A stretch of 64,000 nt of DNA from Candidatus Treponema merdequi (GTDB lineage: Bacteria; Spirochaetota; Spirochaetia; Treponematales; Treponemataceae). Shown piece by piece: positions 8,096-16,762 of this stretch. Both the position numbers and the translations under genes were made by a program. The stretch spans positions 1-64,000 of the forward strand of contig JAGHVB010000014.1 of NCBI GenBank assembly GCA_018064525.1, read 5' to 3'. The notes below the pieces were generated by a model. That model ran no database searches. It was given only the letters and a program-made list of their open reading frames with translations, and was not told the DNA's origin. The stretch's first letter is position 1; each line of letters opens with the position of its first letter.

Positions 8096-9595
8096 TTAAT
8101 TTTCAATCAAACTTGCTAAAGTCCAGTAAGAAGGACAGTCATGACTGTCAACAATTCCACTGATATTTGTAAGTGCTCCAAAAAGTCCTCCGATAAGATC
8201 CATCCAGTGGCCGGTTGAAAGTTCAATGCCGCCGGCATAAGAAAGCGCATTTGACGGATCATTTAAACAGGTCATGGCAAGTTTTAAGATACTTGAAGGA
8301 CAGATATAACAGGAAATCATGTCGTCATCGGAAGCAATATCAAAAGCCGTATGATCAATAATTTTACAATATCTGTTATTAATATATATTGAATTAATCT
8401 GTTTTTTCATGATCTTAACTTCATAAAAATCGTCTTCCTGAAAATTATATAAATCTTTTCTTGTTGCACTGAGTCCGGAAAGTGAATCTGCCCATGATGA
8501 GGCGTTACCGGAAATGTAATCCCGGTCTTTTTTACAAATCTCTTTCCATTCAGATTTGAAATTTTGTTCTACACTGTAATTTACATCTGTTCCGTAGCGG
8601 TTAAAGTTCCAGTCTTTTAATGGAATTTGTACAACAAGATCATCTGTATTCACTATATTGAAAATTGTTTTGTAAGAATTCCGGGTTTTTAGATCTGCTT
8701 CTGTTGTTCTTGGGCATGCAAATGTATAGGTAAAGACTTTTTCTCTGTCATCTTCAAGTTTTTTCCCTATCAGATTTGCAATTGCAGCACCTCGTGAATG
8801 TCCGGTGACAAAGAAGATTCTTTTTGCAAATGTTCTGTCAGCGTATTTTTCACAATAGGAATTTATATGTTTAAGGGCTCTTCCGGCAGTAATGAAAAAT
8901 CCTTTATGATCAATTTTATTTGTCCATTCTGGAGTTTCTCCGGAAATTGCTCTGTATCTTTCTGTAGCAGCACCTACATCAGCATTGCTTGCCCATTCCT
9001 GAGCGCCGTCTGTTCCACGAAAAGTAATAAAAACAATTTTATACTTTTCATTATTGTAAATCATATCATGATGTCCGATGAAAAACTCTGTCAGGTCATC
9101 ATTGTCTGTTGAATATTTGTCATCTGAAAGTCTGAAATTTTCAAGATTTTTTATACCGAACTGAGAATACAGATTTTGATGCTTGTTTTCTGTCTGCTGT
9201 ATGGCATTTGAAGAAATTTGAATTTTACGGTCAGGATAAGCGTCTGTTGAAAAAAGCATTGCCAGTTTTGAAAGCCTTTTACTGTATTGAGTGTTGTCAT
9301 CTGAGATGAAATTTCTGTAATCAATGGAAAAACTTATGTCAAAAGAAAAATCAGAAGAAATATCTTCAAGTGCATTTCCCGGGTTTGTAAATTTTGCTGA
9401 ATAGCTGTTGTTCTCTGGAGCTGGGTCGATTTTATCATCAAGTCCGTCAAAATCTTTGTCATAAATTACATATTCTGCAGTATCAGATAGTAAGGGTTTA
9501 TCGTTTGAGCTGGAAACAGGATTTGAGCATGCGGTAAATAAAAGTGAAAAATAAACAGAAAAAATTAATGAAACAGAAAACAGAATTTTATTCAT
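8096..9595 (-). CDS. class 3 lipase-like lipoprotein
   Basis: A 499-residue predicted lipoprotein. A signal sequence ends in a lipobox (LLFTAC, Cys about 23), so it is probably anchored in a membrane facing the periplasm or surface. A short acidic YDKDFDGLDDKIDP segment (about 46-60) looks like a thrombospondin type 3/calcium-binding stretch. The core is an alpha/beta hydrolase of the class 3 lipase family with the nucleophile motif GHSRGAA (Ser about 264), preceded by FITFRGTDGAQEW and followed by TFACPRTTE and VNTDDLVVQIP, which would supply the Asp. Substrate is unknown; a phospholipase or triacylglycerol lipase is the best guess. AGAGGTAG precedes the start. It appears monocistronic. Confidence 0.85.
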   Translation of the reverse strand: MNKILFSVSLIFSVYFSLLFTACSNPVSSSNDKPLLSDTAEYVIYDKDFDGLDDKIDPAPENNSYSAKFTNPGNALEDISSDFSFDISFSIDYRNFISDDNTQYSKRLSKLAMLFSTDAYPDRKIQISSNAIQQTENKHQNLYSQFGIKNLENFRLSDDKYSTDNDDLTEFFIGHHDMIYNNEKYKIVFITFRGTDGAQEWASNADVGAATERYRAISGETPEWTNKIDHKGFFITAGRALKHINSYCEKYADRTFAKRIFFVTGHSRGAAIANLIGKKLEDDREKVFTYTFACPRTTEADLKTRNSYKTIFNIVNTDDLVVQIPLKDWNFNRYGTDVNYSVEQNFKSEWKEICKKDRDYISGNASSWADSLSGLSATRKDLYNFQEDDFYEVKIMKKQINSIYINNRYCKIIDHTAFDIASDDDMISCYICPSSILKLAMTCLNDPSNALSYAGGIELSTGHWMDLIGGLFGALTNISGIVDSHDCPSYWTLASLIEN

Positions 9596-9654
9596 AAACT
9601 ACCTCTTGTTTAATTTTAAGGTACAAATTCAAAATAAACAAGTTGGAAATAAGA

Positions 9655-9682
9655 CTAAACTTAAAAATTCAGATTCCGATAA
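9655..9682 (+). promoter_or_regulatory. sigma-28 (FliA/SigD) promoter of flgF-flgG-flgJ
   Basis: CTAAA (9655-9659), a 16-bp spacer and CCGATAA (9676-9682) match the flagellar sigma factor consensus (TAAA-N15-GCCGATAA in enteric bacteria, CTAAA-N16-CCGATAT in Bacillus) with one mismatch. It lies 35 bp before flgF, and no comparable sigma-70 site is visible in the intergenic region. Confidence 0.8.
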
Positions 9683-9717
9683 TTTAAGTAACAATTTCTA
9701 ATACGAGGGGTAATTTT

Positions 9718-10515
9718 ATGATAAGAGGATGGTATACAGGCGCCAGCGGAATGAACGTTCAGCAGAACCGCCTTGATACAATTGCCAATAACCTTGCAAA
9801 TGTCGATACAGCAGGTTATAAAAAGGATGTCACTTCAATTAAGTCTTTTTCTGAGCTTTTGCTCCGCAGACAGGATGCAGACGGTGTTTACACAAATCCG
9901 TTTGGCTCTGCAGATGTTGCTCCAATCATCGGAAAACTTGGAACTGGCTGTGAAACTAATGAAAATTTCATCGATTTTACAGAAGGTTCGCTCAAATTAA
10001 CTAATACATCAACAGATTTTGCACTTCACGGTGAAGGATTTTTTGTAATCGAAACTCCGGAAGGTGAAAGATACACAAGAAACGGTAACTTTTTAATCGG
10101 AAAAGAAGGAATTCTTGAGACAAAAGACGGTTATCCTGTTCTTGGAGAAAACGGCTATATTTATCTTGAAGACGACAAGTTTAAGGTAAATGAAGACGGA
10201 ATGATCGTTACAAAAGATAATGAAACAGTAGACCGTTTCAGAGCTGTTCGCTTTGACAATGAACGCTATCTTCAGAAGGTTGGAAACAGTTTTTATCGGG
10301 CTAATGAAATTTCAGGTGAAGCTCATATCGCAGAAGGCAAAGAGCGCCCTCAGTTCATTCAGAACTATATGGAAACTTCAAATGTAAATGTAGTAAACGA
10401 AATGGTTCGTATGATTGAAGTTAACCGTGCATACGAAGCAAATCAGAAGACAATTCAGTCTGAAGATTCAATGATGAATACATTGTGGAACCGCGTTGCC
10501 ACAGTTTCAAGATAA
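9718..10515 (+). CDS. flgF: flagellar basal-body rod protein FlgF
   Basis: A 265-residue rod subunit of the periplasmic flagellum. The N-terminal rod signature SGMNVQQNRLDTIANNLANVDTAGYKK (about 8-34) and the C-terminal coiled segment ending NRAYEANQKTIQSEDSMMNTLW are the two conserved ends shared by rod and hook proteins. Between them is TDFALHGEGFFVIETPEGERYTRNGNF. FlgF forms the proximal rod. It is first in a tight run flgF-flgG-flgJ behind a sigma-28 promoter, with a GAGGGG ribosome site. Confidence 0.93.
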   Translation: MIRGWYTGASGMNVQQNRLDTIANNLANVDTAGYKKDVTSIKSFSELLLRRQDADGVYTNPFGSADVAPIIGKLGTGCETNENFIDFTEGSLKLTNTSTDFALHGEGFFVIETPEGERYTRNGNFLIGKEGILETKDGYPVLGENGYIYLEDDKFKVNEDGMIVTKDNETVDRFRAVRFDNERYLQKVGNSFYRANEISGEAHIAEGKERPQFIQNYMETSNVNVVNEMVRMIEVNRAYEANQKTIQSEDSMMNTLWNRVATVSR

Positions 10516-10533
10516 TTAAAGGAGTAAACTGAA

Positions 10534-11328
10534 ATGGTAAGAAGTTTATGGACAGCCGCAACAGGCATGAACGGACAGCAGTCAAACATTGATGCAATTT
10601 CAAACAACCTTTCAAATGTCAACACAACAGGTTTTAAACAGCAGCGCGTAGAATTTGAAGATCTTGTTTATCAGAATTTAAAACTTGCAGGAACTCCTGC
10701 AACAGAAGATACAGTAAGTCCTGTTGGAATTCAGCAGGGAGCAGGTGTTAAAGTTGCTGCAACTCAGCGTATTTTTACTCAGGGTTCTTTGCAGAATACT
10801 GGTGTTGATACTGATGTTGCAATCGTCGGCGAAGGTTTTATGCGCGTTCAGCAGTATGATGGAAGTTACGCATATACTCGTGACGGTGCTTTAAAAGTTG
10901 ATATGACAGGTCAGCTTGTAACTTCAGAAGGGCTGCGAGTAATGCCAGAAATTATTCTTCCTGAAAATTTTGACATTCATACTTTAACAATTACAGATCA
11001 CGGAAAGGTAACTGTAAAAGTTGCCGGAGATGATATTCCTGTAGAAGTTGGTCAGCTTGATCTGTACCGTTTTCCAAACCAGGTTGGTCTTGAAGCAGTT
11101 GGTGACAGCTTGTTCAAAGTAACTAACGCTTCTGGTGAAGCAATTCCTGGACGTCCGGGTGCTGAAGGAATGGGAATTTTCAAGCATAAGTTTTTGGAAA
11201 TGTCTAACGTTTCTGTTGTAAATGAAATGGTTCAGATGATAGTTGCACAGCGTGCTTATGAGTTCAACTCAAAAGCAATCCAGACATCTGATTCAATGTT
11301 GAACGTAGCGGCTAACTTAAAGCGCTAA
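10534..11328 (+). CDS. flgG: flagellar distal-rod protein FlgG
   Basis: A 264-residue distal rod subunit joining the rod to the hook. It opens with MVRSLWTAATGMNGQQSNIDAIS and ends with a heptad-like segment (VVNEMVQMIVAQRAYEFN, then KAIQTSDSMLNVAANL), both typical for FlgG. The length is normal for the family (about 260). It is 18 nt downstream of flgF with a GGAGT ribosome site. Confidence 0.95.
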   Translation: MVRSLWTAATGMNGQQSNIDAISNNLSNVNTTGFKQQRVEFEDLVYQNLKLAGTPATEDTVSPVGIQQGAGVKVAATQRIFTQGSLQNTGVDTDVAIVGEGFMRVQQYDGSYAYTRDGALKVDMTGQLVTSEGLRVMPEIILPENFDIHTLTITDHGKVTVKVAGDDIPVEVGQLDLYRFPNQVGLEAVGDSLFKVTNASGEAIPGRPGAEGMGIFKHKFLEMSNVSVVNEMVQMIVAQRAYEFNSKAIQTSDSMLNVAANLKR

Positions 11329-11344
11329 ATAACGGAGTAATTAA

Positions 11345-11833
11345 ATGACTGGAATCACACAGCTTGGAAATCTTACACAGACATCAACAATGATGCAGAA
11401 TGTAAAAGTTCAGTCTGAAAATAATAAATTTGCAGATCTCGTAAACTCTGCACGCGGATCGGTAAGCTCTGATAAAATCGTTACACGTGACACTCGTTTG
11501 AACGGTGATGTTGCATCAGATTTTTCTGGAACATTCCAGTCAGAAGGTGACAAGACAGCACGTGCTTCAGGATTTGCCGCAAACTCTGCAAAAGCACAGA
11601 CAAAAACAATCGATAAGACATCAAAGCTTTATGAAAAGTCAATGGAACTTGAATCGTTCTTTGTAAAGATGATGGTTGATTCGATGAGAAAGACTGTTAC
11701 AAAAGCAAACGGAGAAAATGGTTTTGCACAGAAAATGTACGAAGACATGCTCTACGATGAATACACAACAGCCTTGACTAAAAATGCAGGATTCGGTATT
11801 GCCGATTCTATATATTTAGAATTATCACGCTAG
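11345..11833 (+). CDS. flgJ: FlgJ-type rod-binding protein (no muramidase domain)
   Basis: A 162-residue protein. The C-terminal half (about 95-162) is the rod-binding domain: KSMELESFFVKMMVDSMRKTV and a following GFAQKMYEDMLYDEYTTALT. In spirochaetes and alphaproteobacteria FlgJ often lacks the enteric C-terminal peptidoglycan hydrolase domain, as here. A separate hydrolase may therefore open the wall for the rod. The first 90 residues are low in complexity and Ser/Thr/Lys-rich. It is the last gene of the flgF operon, followed by a strong terminator. Confidence 0.85.
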   Translation: MTGITQLGNLTQTSTMMQNVKVQSENNKFADLVNSARGSVSSDKIVTRDTRLNGDVASDFSGTFQSEGDKTARASGFAANSAKAQTKTIDKTSKLYEKSMELESFFVKMMVDSMRKTVTKANGENGFAQKMYEDMLYDEYTTALTKNAGFGIADSIYLELSR

Positions 11834-11861
11834 TTAAAAATAAAAGTTTTTTCCTCCAGAG

Positions 11862-11895
11862 AGAACCCGGTTTTGTTCGCCGGGTTCTTTTTTTG
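11862..11895 (+). terminator. terminator of the flgF-flgG-flgJ operon
   Basis: A perfect 9-bp G+C-rich stem (AGAACCCGG / CCGGGTTCT) with a 9-nt loop is followed by seven T residues, 28 nt after flgJ. Confidence 0.93.
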
Positions 11896-11905
11896 TCCTG
11901 AGATA

Positions 11906-11919
11906 TTTAAGTGGAATTT
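11906..11919 (+). repeat. 14-bp repeat TTTAAGTGGAATTT, copy 1
   Basis: This 14-mer occurs here, inverted at 12497-12510, and again at 19955-19968. The first two copies flank the Holliday-resolvase-like gene as inverted repeats. Function unknown. Confidence 0.5.
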
Positions 11920-11934
11920 GGTAATATTAGAAAT

Positions 11935-12426
11935 CTATTCCTGGCGCCAGACTGTGTAGCGCACACGACCAGAATCGATTGCTTCTTTGACTGCTTTTTC
12001 ACGTGCAGAAAGCTGAGAGTTTCCGGTTTTGACTTCAATGAATAAAACTTCATCACAGCGGCATTTTTCTGTTTCTGTTCTGTCATTGTTTGAAGTTCTG
12101 TTTTCATCTTCAAGACCGCAGAATGCGATGAAGTCTACTGGTTTTCCTAAGAAACTTACTTCGTCGAGTCGGGCCGGAAAGTCTTTTAAAAGAGGCGAAA
12201 GCTGTTCTGTAATCTGACCTCCGAGAACGGCGCGGGATCGTTTGACTGCATCATTTCTTTCTGCCTTGATGAGTTTCTGAGTCTTTGTTTTTTCTGTTAA
12301 AGAACCGATGATTTTTCCGAGCAGGAAAAAAAGCAGTAAAATTGCAATAAAAATAAAAAATAAAAGGGAAGTCTGTCCCTTTGAAAGGCTGGCAAGAAAA
12401 GAAAATAAGGTTTTACTAAGTTCCAT
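11935..12426 (-). CDS. membrane-anchored Holliday-junction-resolvase-like endonuclease
   Basis: A 163-residue protein with one N-terminal membrane helix (about 18-40, LLFFIFIAILLLFFLLGKI), a short coiled segment and a C-terminal domain of the family related to archaeal Holliday junction resolvases. Visible nuclease-fold elements are the conserved Asp in PVDFIAFCG and the E-x-K in VLFIEVKTGNSQLSARE, the usual restriction-endonuclease-like metal site. The C-terminus is SGRVRYTVWR. Family members are widespread but poorly characterised, and a membrane-tethered DNA repair or DNA uptake role is only inference. The ATG at 12426 has GGGGAG upstream; an in-frame TTG precedes it. It is monocistronic and flanked by inverted 14-bp repeats. 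Confidence 0.82.
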   Translation of the reverse strand: MELSKTLFSFLASLSKGQTSLLFFIFIAILLLFFLLGKIIGSLTEKTKTQKLIKAERNDAVKRSRAVLGGQITEQLSPLLKDFPARLDEVSFLGKPVDFIAFCGLEDENRTSNNDRTETEKCRCDEVLFIEVKTGNSQLSAREKAVKEAIDSGRVRYTVWRQE

Positions 12427-12496
12427 CAAAAGCTCCCCGAAAGTGAAACGCAGATTTATGAAAAATTGAAAATGAATACTTTCGTTGCGGTTTTGT

Positions 12497-12510
12497 AAAT
12501 TCCACTTAAA
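12497..12510 (-). repeat. 14-bp repeat TTTAAGTGGAATTT, copy 2 (inverted)
   Basis: This is the exact reverse complement of the copy at 11906-11919, and lies 71 bp upstream of the resolvase-like gene's start. Confidence 0.5.
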
Positions 12511-12531
12511 AATTTAACACATATAAATAAA

Positions 12532-12560
12532 TTGCTCAACAATTAAAATTTCGCTATACT
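12532..12560 (+). promoter_or_regulatory. promoter giving a leaderless murC mRNA
   Basis: TTGCTC (12532-12537), a 17-bp spacer and TATACT (12555-12560) end 6 nt before the murC ATG. No Shine-Dalgarno sequence is present. Confidence 0.65.
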
Positions 12561-12566
12561 GAAAGC

Positions 12567-14120
12567 ATGACAGATAAATTACCAGAAAATTTACAGAACG
12601 TTCACATACATTTTGTTGGAATCAAAGGCACCGGAATGGCGGCCCTTGTAGAAATTCTTTTTCATGCCGGAGCCGTAATTACCGGAAGTGATGTTTCAGA
12701 GCGCTTTTACACAGATGAAATAATCGAAAAACTGGGATTAAAAGCGCTTTCTTTTTCAGAAGAAAACATCACCGACAAAATCGATTACGTAATTTATTCT
12801 TCTGCTTACAAACTCGACAAAAACCCTGACTTGATCGCGGCAGTCAGAAAAAATATTCCGTGCCTTTTGTACACAGAAGCCCTCGGTTCATATTCTGAGC
12901 GCGCTTACTCATGCGGAATCTGCGGCGTTCACGGAAAGACTTCGACAACTGGTTTGACTGGAACTATTTTAAAAGAACTTCCGCTTGCAGTTCAGGTTCT
13001 GGCCGGAAGCGTTATTAATTCTTTTGGTGGAACCTGCACTTATACAAGTCCACTTGCAAAAGAAAATAAAGGTTCAAAAAATATTTTCGTTGCAGAAACA
13101 TGTGAATACCAGAGACATTTTATGTCTTTCTGCCCGCAGAAAATCATTTTAACTTCTGTCGAACCAGATCATCAGGATTATTATCCGACATACGAAGACA
13201 TCAGAAATGCCTTTGTCGATTATATCTGCAAGCTTCCTCAGAATGGAACTTTAATTTATTGCGCCGATGACAAAGGTGCTGTAGAAACAGCTGGAATTGC
13301 CCGCGACAAACGCCCTGACATAAAACTCATTCCATACGGAACAAAAGCAGAAGGCGACTACAATCTCACTTTCAAAAATGTAGAAAACGAAAAAAATATT
13401 TTCTCTTTGAAGCTGTTTGAAAATACAGATGGAACTTCTCAAAACGACATCAATTCAAAAGATAACATCAATTCAAAATCCGGCGACTTTTTCCTTTGCG
13501 TTCCAGGCCGTCACGAAGTCATGGACGCTGCCGCAGCTACAGCTCTTTCGTGTGAACTTTTACGCGATGCAGGAATATCACCTGAAACCATGTATGACGA
13601 AATTGCAGAAGGACTTTCAAATTTTGCAGGCGGAAAGAGAAGAAGTGAAGTTGTTGCCCGCATTAAATCAAAGACTGGTAACGATGTCGTAATTATTGAT
13701 GATTACGGTCATCATCCGACAGCCGTAAAAACAACACTTGAAGGATTCAGAGACTTTTACAAAGGACGCAAAATCATCGTCGATTTTATGAGCCACACAT
13801 ATTCAAGAACTCAGGCTCTCTTAAAAGAATTTGCAGCATGTTTCGGTTCTGCTGATGTCATCATTTTACATAAGATTTACTCGTCTGCACGCGAAAACCC
13901 GGCAGACTTTACTATTACAGGAAAGACTCTTTACGATGAAGTCATCAAAACCGGAATCGATAGAAACCGCGTTCATTATTTTGAAGAAATTCTTGATGCA
14001 GAAAACTTTGTCCGTGAAGAACTTGAAAAACCGCTTTCACCAGAATACAAAGACGGCTACCTTTTCGTAACAATGGGCGCCGGCGACAACTGGAAGCTTG
14101 GTAAGAAGATTTCTGAATAA
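12567..14120 (+). CDS. murC: UDP-N-acetylmuramate--L-alanine ligase
   Basis: MurC adds the first L-Ala to UDP-MurNAc using ATP in the cytoplasm. The 517-residue protein has the N-terminal UDP-binding motif FVGIKGTGMAALVEIL, the ATP loop CGVHGKTSTTGLTGT (about 117-131), ETCEYQRHFMSF and PDHQDYYPTY typical of MurC in clostridia-like lineages, and the C-terminal YGHHPTAVKTTLEGF. It is about 50 residues longer than usual. Part of the excess is an Asn/Ser/Asp/Lys-rich insertion near residues 288-308, encoded by a short tandem repeat. The alternative is Mpl, the recycling ligase, but the signature after the P-loop fits MurC better. Its promoter is 6 nt upstream of the ATG, with no ribosome site. 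Confidence 0.9.
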   Translation: MTDKLPENLQNVHIHFVGIKGTGMAALVEILFHAGAVITGSDVSERFYTDEIIEKLGLKALSFSEENITDKIDYVIYSSAYKLDKNPDLIAAVRKNIPCLLYTEALGSYSERAYSCGICGVHGKTSTTGLTGTILKELPLAVQVLAGSVINSFGGTCTYTSPLAKENKGSKNIFVAETCEYQRHFMSFCPQKIILTSVEPDHQDYYPTYEDIRNAFVDYICKLPQNGTLIYCADDKGAVETAGIARDKRPDIKLIPYGTKAEGDYNLTFKNVENEKNIFSLKLFENTDGTSQNDINSKDNINSKSGDFFLCVPGRHEVMDAAAATALSCELLRDAGISPETMYDEIAEGLSNFAGGKRRSEVVARIKSKTGNDVVIIDDYGHHPTAVKTTLEGFRDFYKGRKIIVDFMSHTYSRTQALLKEFAACFGSADVIILHKIYSSARENPADFTITGKTLYDEVIKTGIDRNRVHYFEEILDAENFVREELEKPLSPEYKDGYLFVTMGAGDNWKLGKKISE

Positions 14121-14146
14121 GTGATAATTTTGTAAATGAATTTGTT

Positions 14147-14359
14147 GCCACACGGAACAGTACGCTACGCTGTGGCGCATACTGCGCCACACTAAAGATA
14201 AAAGCCCCTTCGATTGATAGTTAAATCAAAGGGGTTTGTTTTTTATATGCGCCGTAGGCGCCATATAAAATTATTTTTTTGATGTTAATTAATCGAACAG
14301 ATTAATTTCTTCAGGGGACGGGCGTAGCCCGTCCAGCGTAGCGGACTAATCCGTGTGGC
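14147..14359. mobile_element. MITE-like inverted-repeat element, copy 1 (213 bp)
   Basis: The ends are perfect 10-bp inverted repeats, GCCACACGGA (14147-14156) and TCCGTGTGGC (14350-14359). The similarity continues inward to about 26 bp with three mismatches. No ORF fits inside. The interior holds three G+C-rich hairpins with TAC or GTA loops (14172-14190, 14244-14267, 14316-14334) and a rho-independent terminator. A related 145-bp copy lies at 16763-16907. The element fills nearly the whole convergent gap between murC and the CorC-like gene, ending 5 bp from the latter's stop. It could be a non-autonomous transposable element or a large palindromic repeat family. Confidence 0.7.
14201..14244 (+). 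terminator. terminator after murC, inside repeat element 1
   Basis: An imperfect stem (AAAGCCCCTTCGATT pairing with AATCAAAGGGGTTT, one bulge and one mismatch) is followed by GTTTTTT. It could stop murC transcription before the convergent gene. Confidence 0.6.
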
Positions 14360-14364
14360 AGATT

Positions 14365-15642
14365 TTATTCTTCACTGACATCAGTGACTTTTTTCTCAAC
14401 CTTAATCTGAAGCACTTTTTTAACAGTTGATTTAAGAATTTCAATTGAACAGTTTTCATATTCAAACTGTTTCCCAGCCGGTGGAATCTCGCCTAAAACT
14501 TCGATTACCCAGCCTGAGACTGTGCTTGCGTCAAAAGTTTCTGCTTTGTCGTCGTCGATTCCGAGAATTTCGAAAGCCTTATCAAGCGGGGCGTTTCCGT
14601 AAAAGAGAAAAGTTGTATCGTTTAACTTTTTGTGGTAACTGATTTCTTCATCGTGTTCATCCCAGATTTCGCCGACCAGTTCTTCGAGAATGTCTTCAAG
14701 AGTTACGATTCCGAGAGTACCGCCGTATTCATCAAGAACGATAGCCATCTGAATTCGTTTTTTCTGAAGAGTCTTTAAAAGTTTTGAAATCTTTGTATGT
14801 TCAGTCGTAAAGTAGGCTTCCTGAACGATTTCTGAAAGATTATTCTTATTTGCAACATAATGGTTGTAAAAATCTTTTTCGTGAATTGTTCCGATGATGG
14901 AATCGATTGAACCTTTATAAACAGGAAGTCTTGAAAATCCTGTTCGCTGGAAAATCAATTTTATTTCATCAAGTGAAGCTTTGACATCAACAGCTGCGAT
15001 ATTTACGCGCGGAGTAAGAATATCTTCTACTTCGAGATCATCAAATTCAATTACAGAACGGATTAATTTTGTTTCATCCTGCTTTAATGTTCCGTCTTCC
15101 TGTGCTTCTTCCACGAAAGTCATGATTTCGTCTTCTGTAATGATTTCTTCGCGGTTAAGTTTAAAGATGTGCGAAATTAAAAACTTCCATCCGGAAAAAA
15201 TCAAATTTATCGGAAAGAAAATATAGTAGAGAAGAATGATGAGAGGATAGAATGCCATTGCAAGTTTTTCAGGATAAGTTTTTGCAATGTATTTAGGAGT
15301 AATTTCTCCAAAGATTAAGACAGCAATTGTGATTACTGCAGTTGAAATTACGGTTGAATCGATTTTGGAGTTTATGATGATTTTTGCAAAAAGAAGTGTA
15401 GAAATGGCAGAAGCTGAAAGGTTGACGATGTTGTTTCCGATCAAGATTGTGCTTAAAAGCTTGTCGTATTTTTTTTCTGCAAGTTCAAGAACACGGGCAG
15501 CTCGTTTGTTGCCGTTTGTAACTAAAGTTCGGAGTTTGATTCTGGAAGCGCATGAAAAAGCAGTTTCTGTGGCAGAAAAAAATCCAGAAAGTAAAACAAG
15601 AATAATTAAAGAAATAAGTAAGGACCAGGACCCGGCGGGCAT
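14365..15642 (-). CDS. CNNM/CorC-family membrane protein (HlyC-type, DUF21 + CBS)
   Basis: A 425-residue protein with an N-terminal DUF21 membrane region (about 1-180, with helices such as LLISLIILVLLSGFFSATETAF), a pair of CBS domains (about 205-325, starting VEDILTPRVNIAAV and including VLDEYGGTLGIVTLEDILEELVGEIWDE) and a C-terminal transporter-associated CorC_HlyC domain (about 335-415). Relatives are often labelled hemolysins but are more likely Mg2+ or other cation efflux proteins regulated by nucleotide binding to CBS. The ATG at 15642 is chosen for its GAGGTGA ribosome site; the 13 extra upstream codons lack one. It is monocistronic and convergent with murC. Confidence 0.88.
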   Translation of the reverse strand: MPAGSWSLLISLIILVLLSGFFSATETAFSCASRIKLRTLVTNGNKRAARVLELAEKKYDKLLSTILIGNNIVNLSASAISTLLFAKIIINSKIDSTVISTAVITIAVLIFGEITPKYIAKTYPEKLAMAFYPLIILLYYIFFPINLIFSGWKFLISHIFKLNREEIITEDEIMTFVEEAQEDGTLKQDETKLIRSVIEFDDLEVEDILTPRVNIAAVDVKASLDEIKLIFQRTGFSRLPVYKGSIDSIIGTIHEKDFYNHYVANKNNLSEIVQEAYFTTEHTKISKLLKTLQKKRIQMAIVLDEYGGTLGIVTLEDILEELVGEIWDEHDEEISYHKKLNDTTFLFYGNAPLDKAFEILGIDDDKAETFDASTVSGWVIEVLGEIPPAGKQFEYENCSIEILKSTVKKVLQIKVEKKVTDVSEE

Positions 15643-15827
15643 AAAAAAATTCACCTCAAAATAAAATAAGAAGAAAAACAATCTTCTTTTGCAGTCTTTA
15701 TCAGACTGCGCTGGAAAATCGATTTAGAAATTCCATTTATTAAATATATCATATTATGCTATTCTTGTCATTATTTGAGAATAAAAGTAAAATGGAACTG
15801 ATTCGTTTTGGTTTGTGAGGTTTTTTT

Positions 15828-16694
15828 ATGACATCGATGACTGGCTATTCTTATGTGGAAGAGAATTTTATTGACTGCACTGTAAGTGTTGAAATTAAAT
15901 CAGTAAACTCGCGTTTTTTAGACCTGACAATAAATCTTCCGCCTTTCTTAAATCCGCTTGAAAGTTTTTTCCGCGGAATTATTACAGAAAAAGTAGTCCG
16001 TGGAAAAGTTGATGTTTATATCCGTGTAAAAGAACTTGAATCAGATGTTGAAATTACAGCAGATACAAAAGCCGCTATCTCATACTTAAACGCAATCAGA
16101 AAAGTAGCAGACGCTGCGGGCTTTTCTACAGAAATTTCTTTAAGCTTAATCATAAGCCAGCCTGGAGTATTAAATTCCAGCAGAAATTATGATACAGAAA
16201 AATATAAAAACCTTATAACACCGGTTTTTGAAAAGTCACTTAAAATATTCATAGAAGACCGTAAACGCGAAGGTGAAAACCTTAAAAAAGATCTTCTTGA
16301 AAAACTTTCAAAACTTGAAGAATGTGCTTCTTTTTTCAAAGAATGGCAGCCAAAAATGGAAGGCATTTTCAAAGATCAGATTACACAGAAGTTTAACGAA
16401 TTACTCGGTGAACATGCAGACGAAAACCGCATCATGACTGAAACAGCTGCAATGCTCGTAAAATACACAATCAATGAAGAAATCGTAAGACTTTTCAGCC
16501 ATCTTTCTGCAATCAAAAATGAAATCGAAACAAATCCTGTTCCAGGAAAAAGACTCGATTTTCTGTGCCAGGAAACAAACAGAGAAATTAATACGATCGG
16601 AAGTAAAAATCAGTTTGCAGAAGTCGGAGCGATGGTCATCAACGCAAAGGATTCACTTGAAAATATCCGTGAACAGGCAAAAAATGTGGAATGA
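15828..16694 (+). CDS. yicC: YicC-family endoribonuclease
   Basis: A 288-residue protein of the YicC family, recently shown in other bacteria to be an RNA endonuclease. The N-terminal domain opens MTSMTGYSYVEE and contains IEIKSVNSRFLD-like sequence (here SVEIKSVNSRFLDLTINLP). The C-terminal domain carries GKRLDFLCQETNREINTIGS and ends INAKDSLENIREQAKNVE, both hallmark segments. Length matches the family (about 290). GTGAGGT precedes the start. The next gene is the cytidylate-kinase-like gene, separated by repeat element 2; yicC is commonly next to a nucleotide-kinase gene in other bacteria. Confidence 0.92.
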   Translation: MTSMTGYSYVEENFIDCTVSVEIKSVNSRFLDLTINLPPFLNPLESFFRGIITEKVVRGKVDVYIRVKELESDVEITADTKAAISYLNAIRKVADAAGFSTEISLSLIISQPGVLNSSRNYDTEKYKNLITPVFEKSLKIFIEDRKREGENLKKDLLEKLSKLEECASFFKEWQPKMEGIFKDQITQKFNELLGEHADENRIMTETAAMLVKYTINEEIVRLFSHLSAIKNEIETNPVPGKRLDFLCQETNREINTIGSKNQFAEVGAMVINAKDSLENIREQAKNVE

Positions 16695-16762
16695 TTTAAT
16701 TAGTTGGAATTTAATTTTGCGTACTTCGCTGAGATAATATTTATAATTGTAATATTTAAATT

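Noticed and set aside
14121..14364. A small protein gene in the murC-CorC gap
   Set aside because: Open frames there only run over the repeat element and its hairpins, with no ribosome site.
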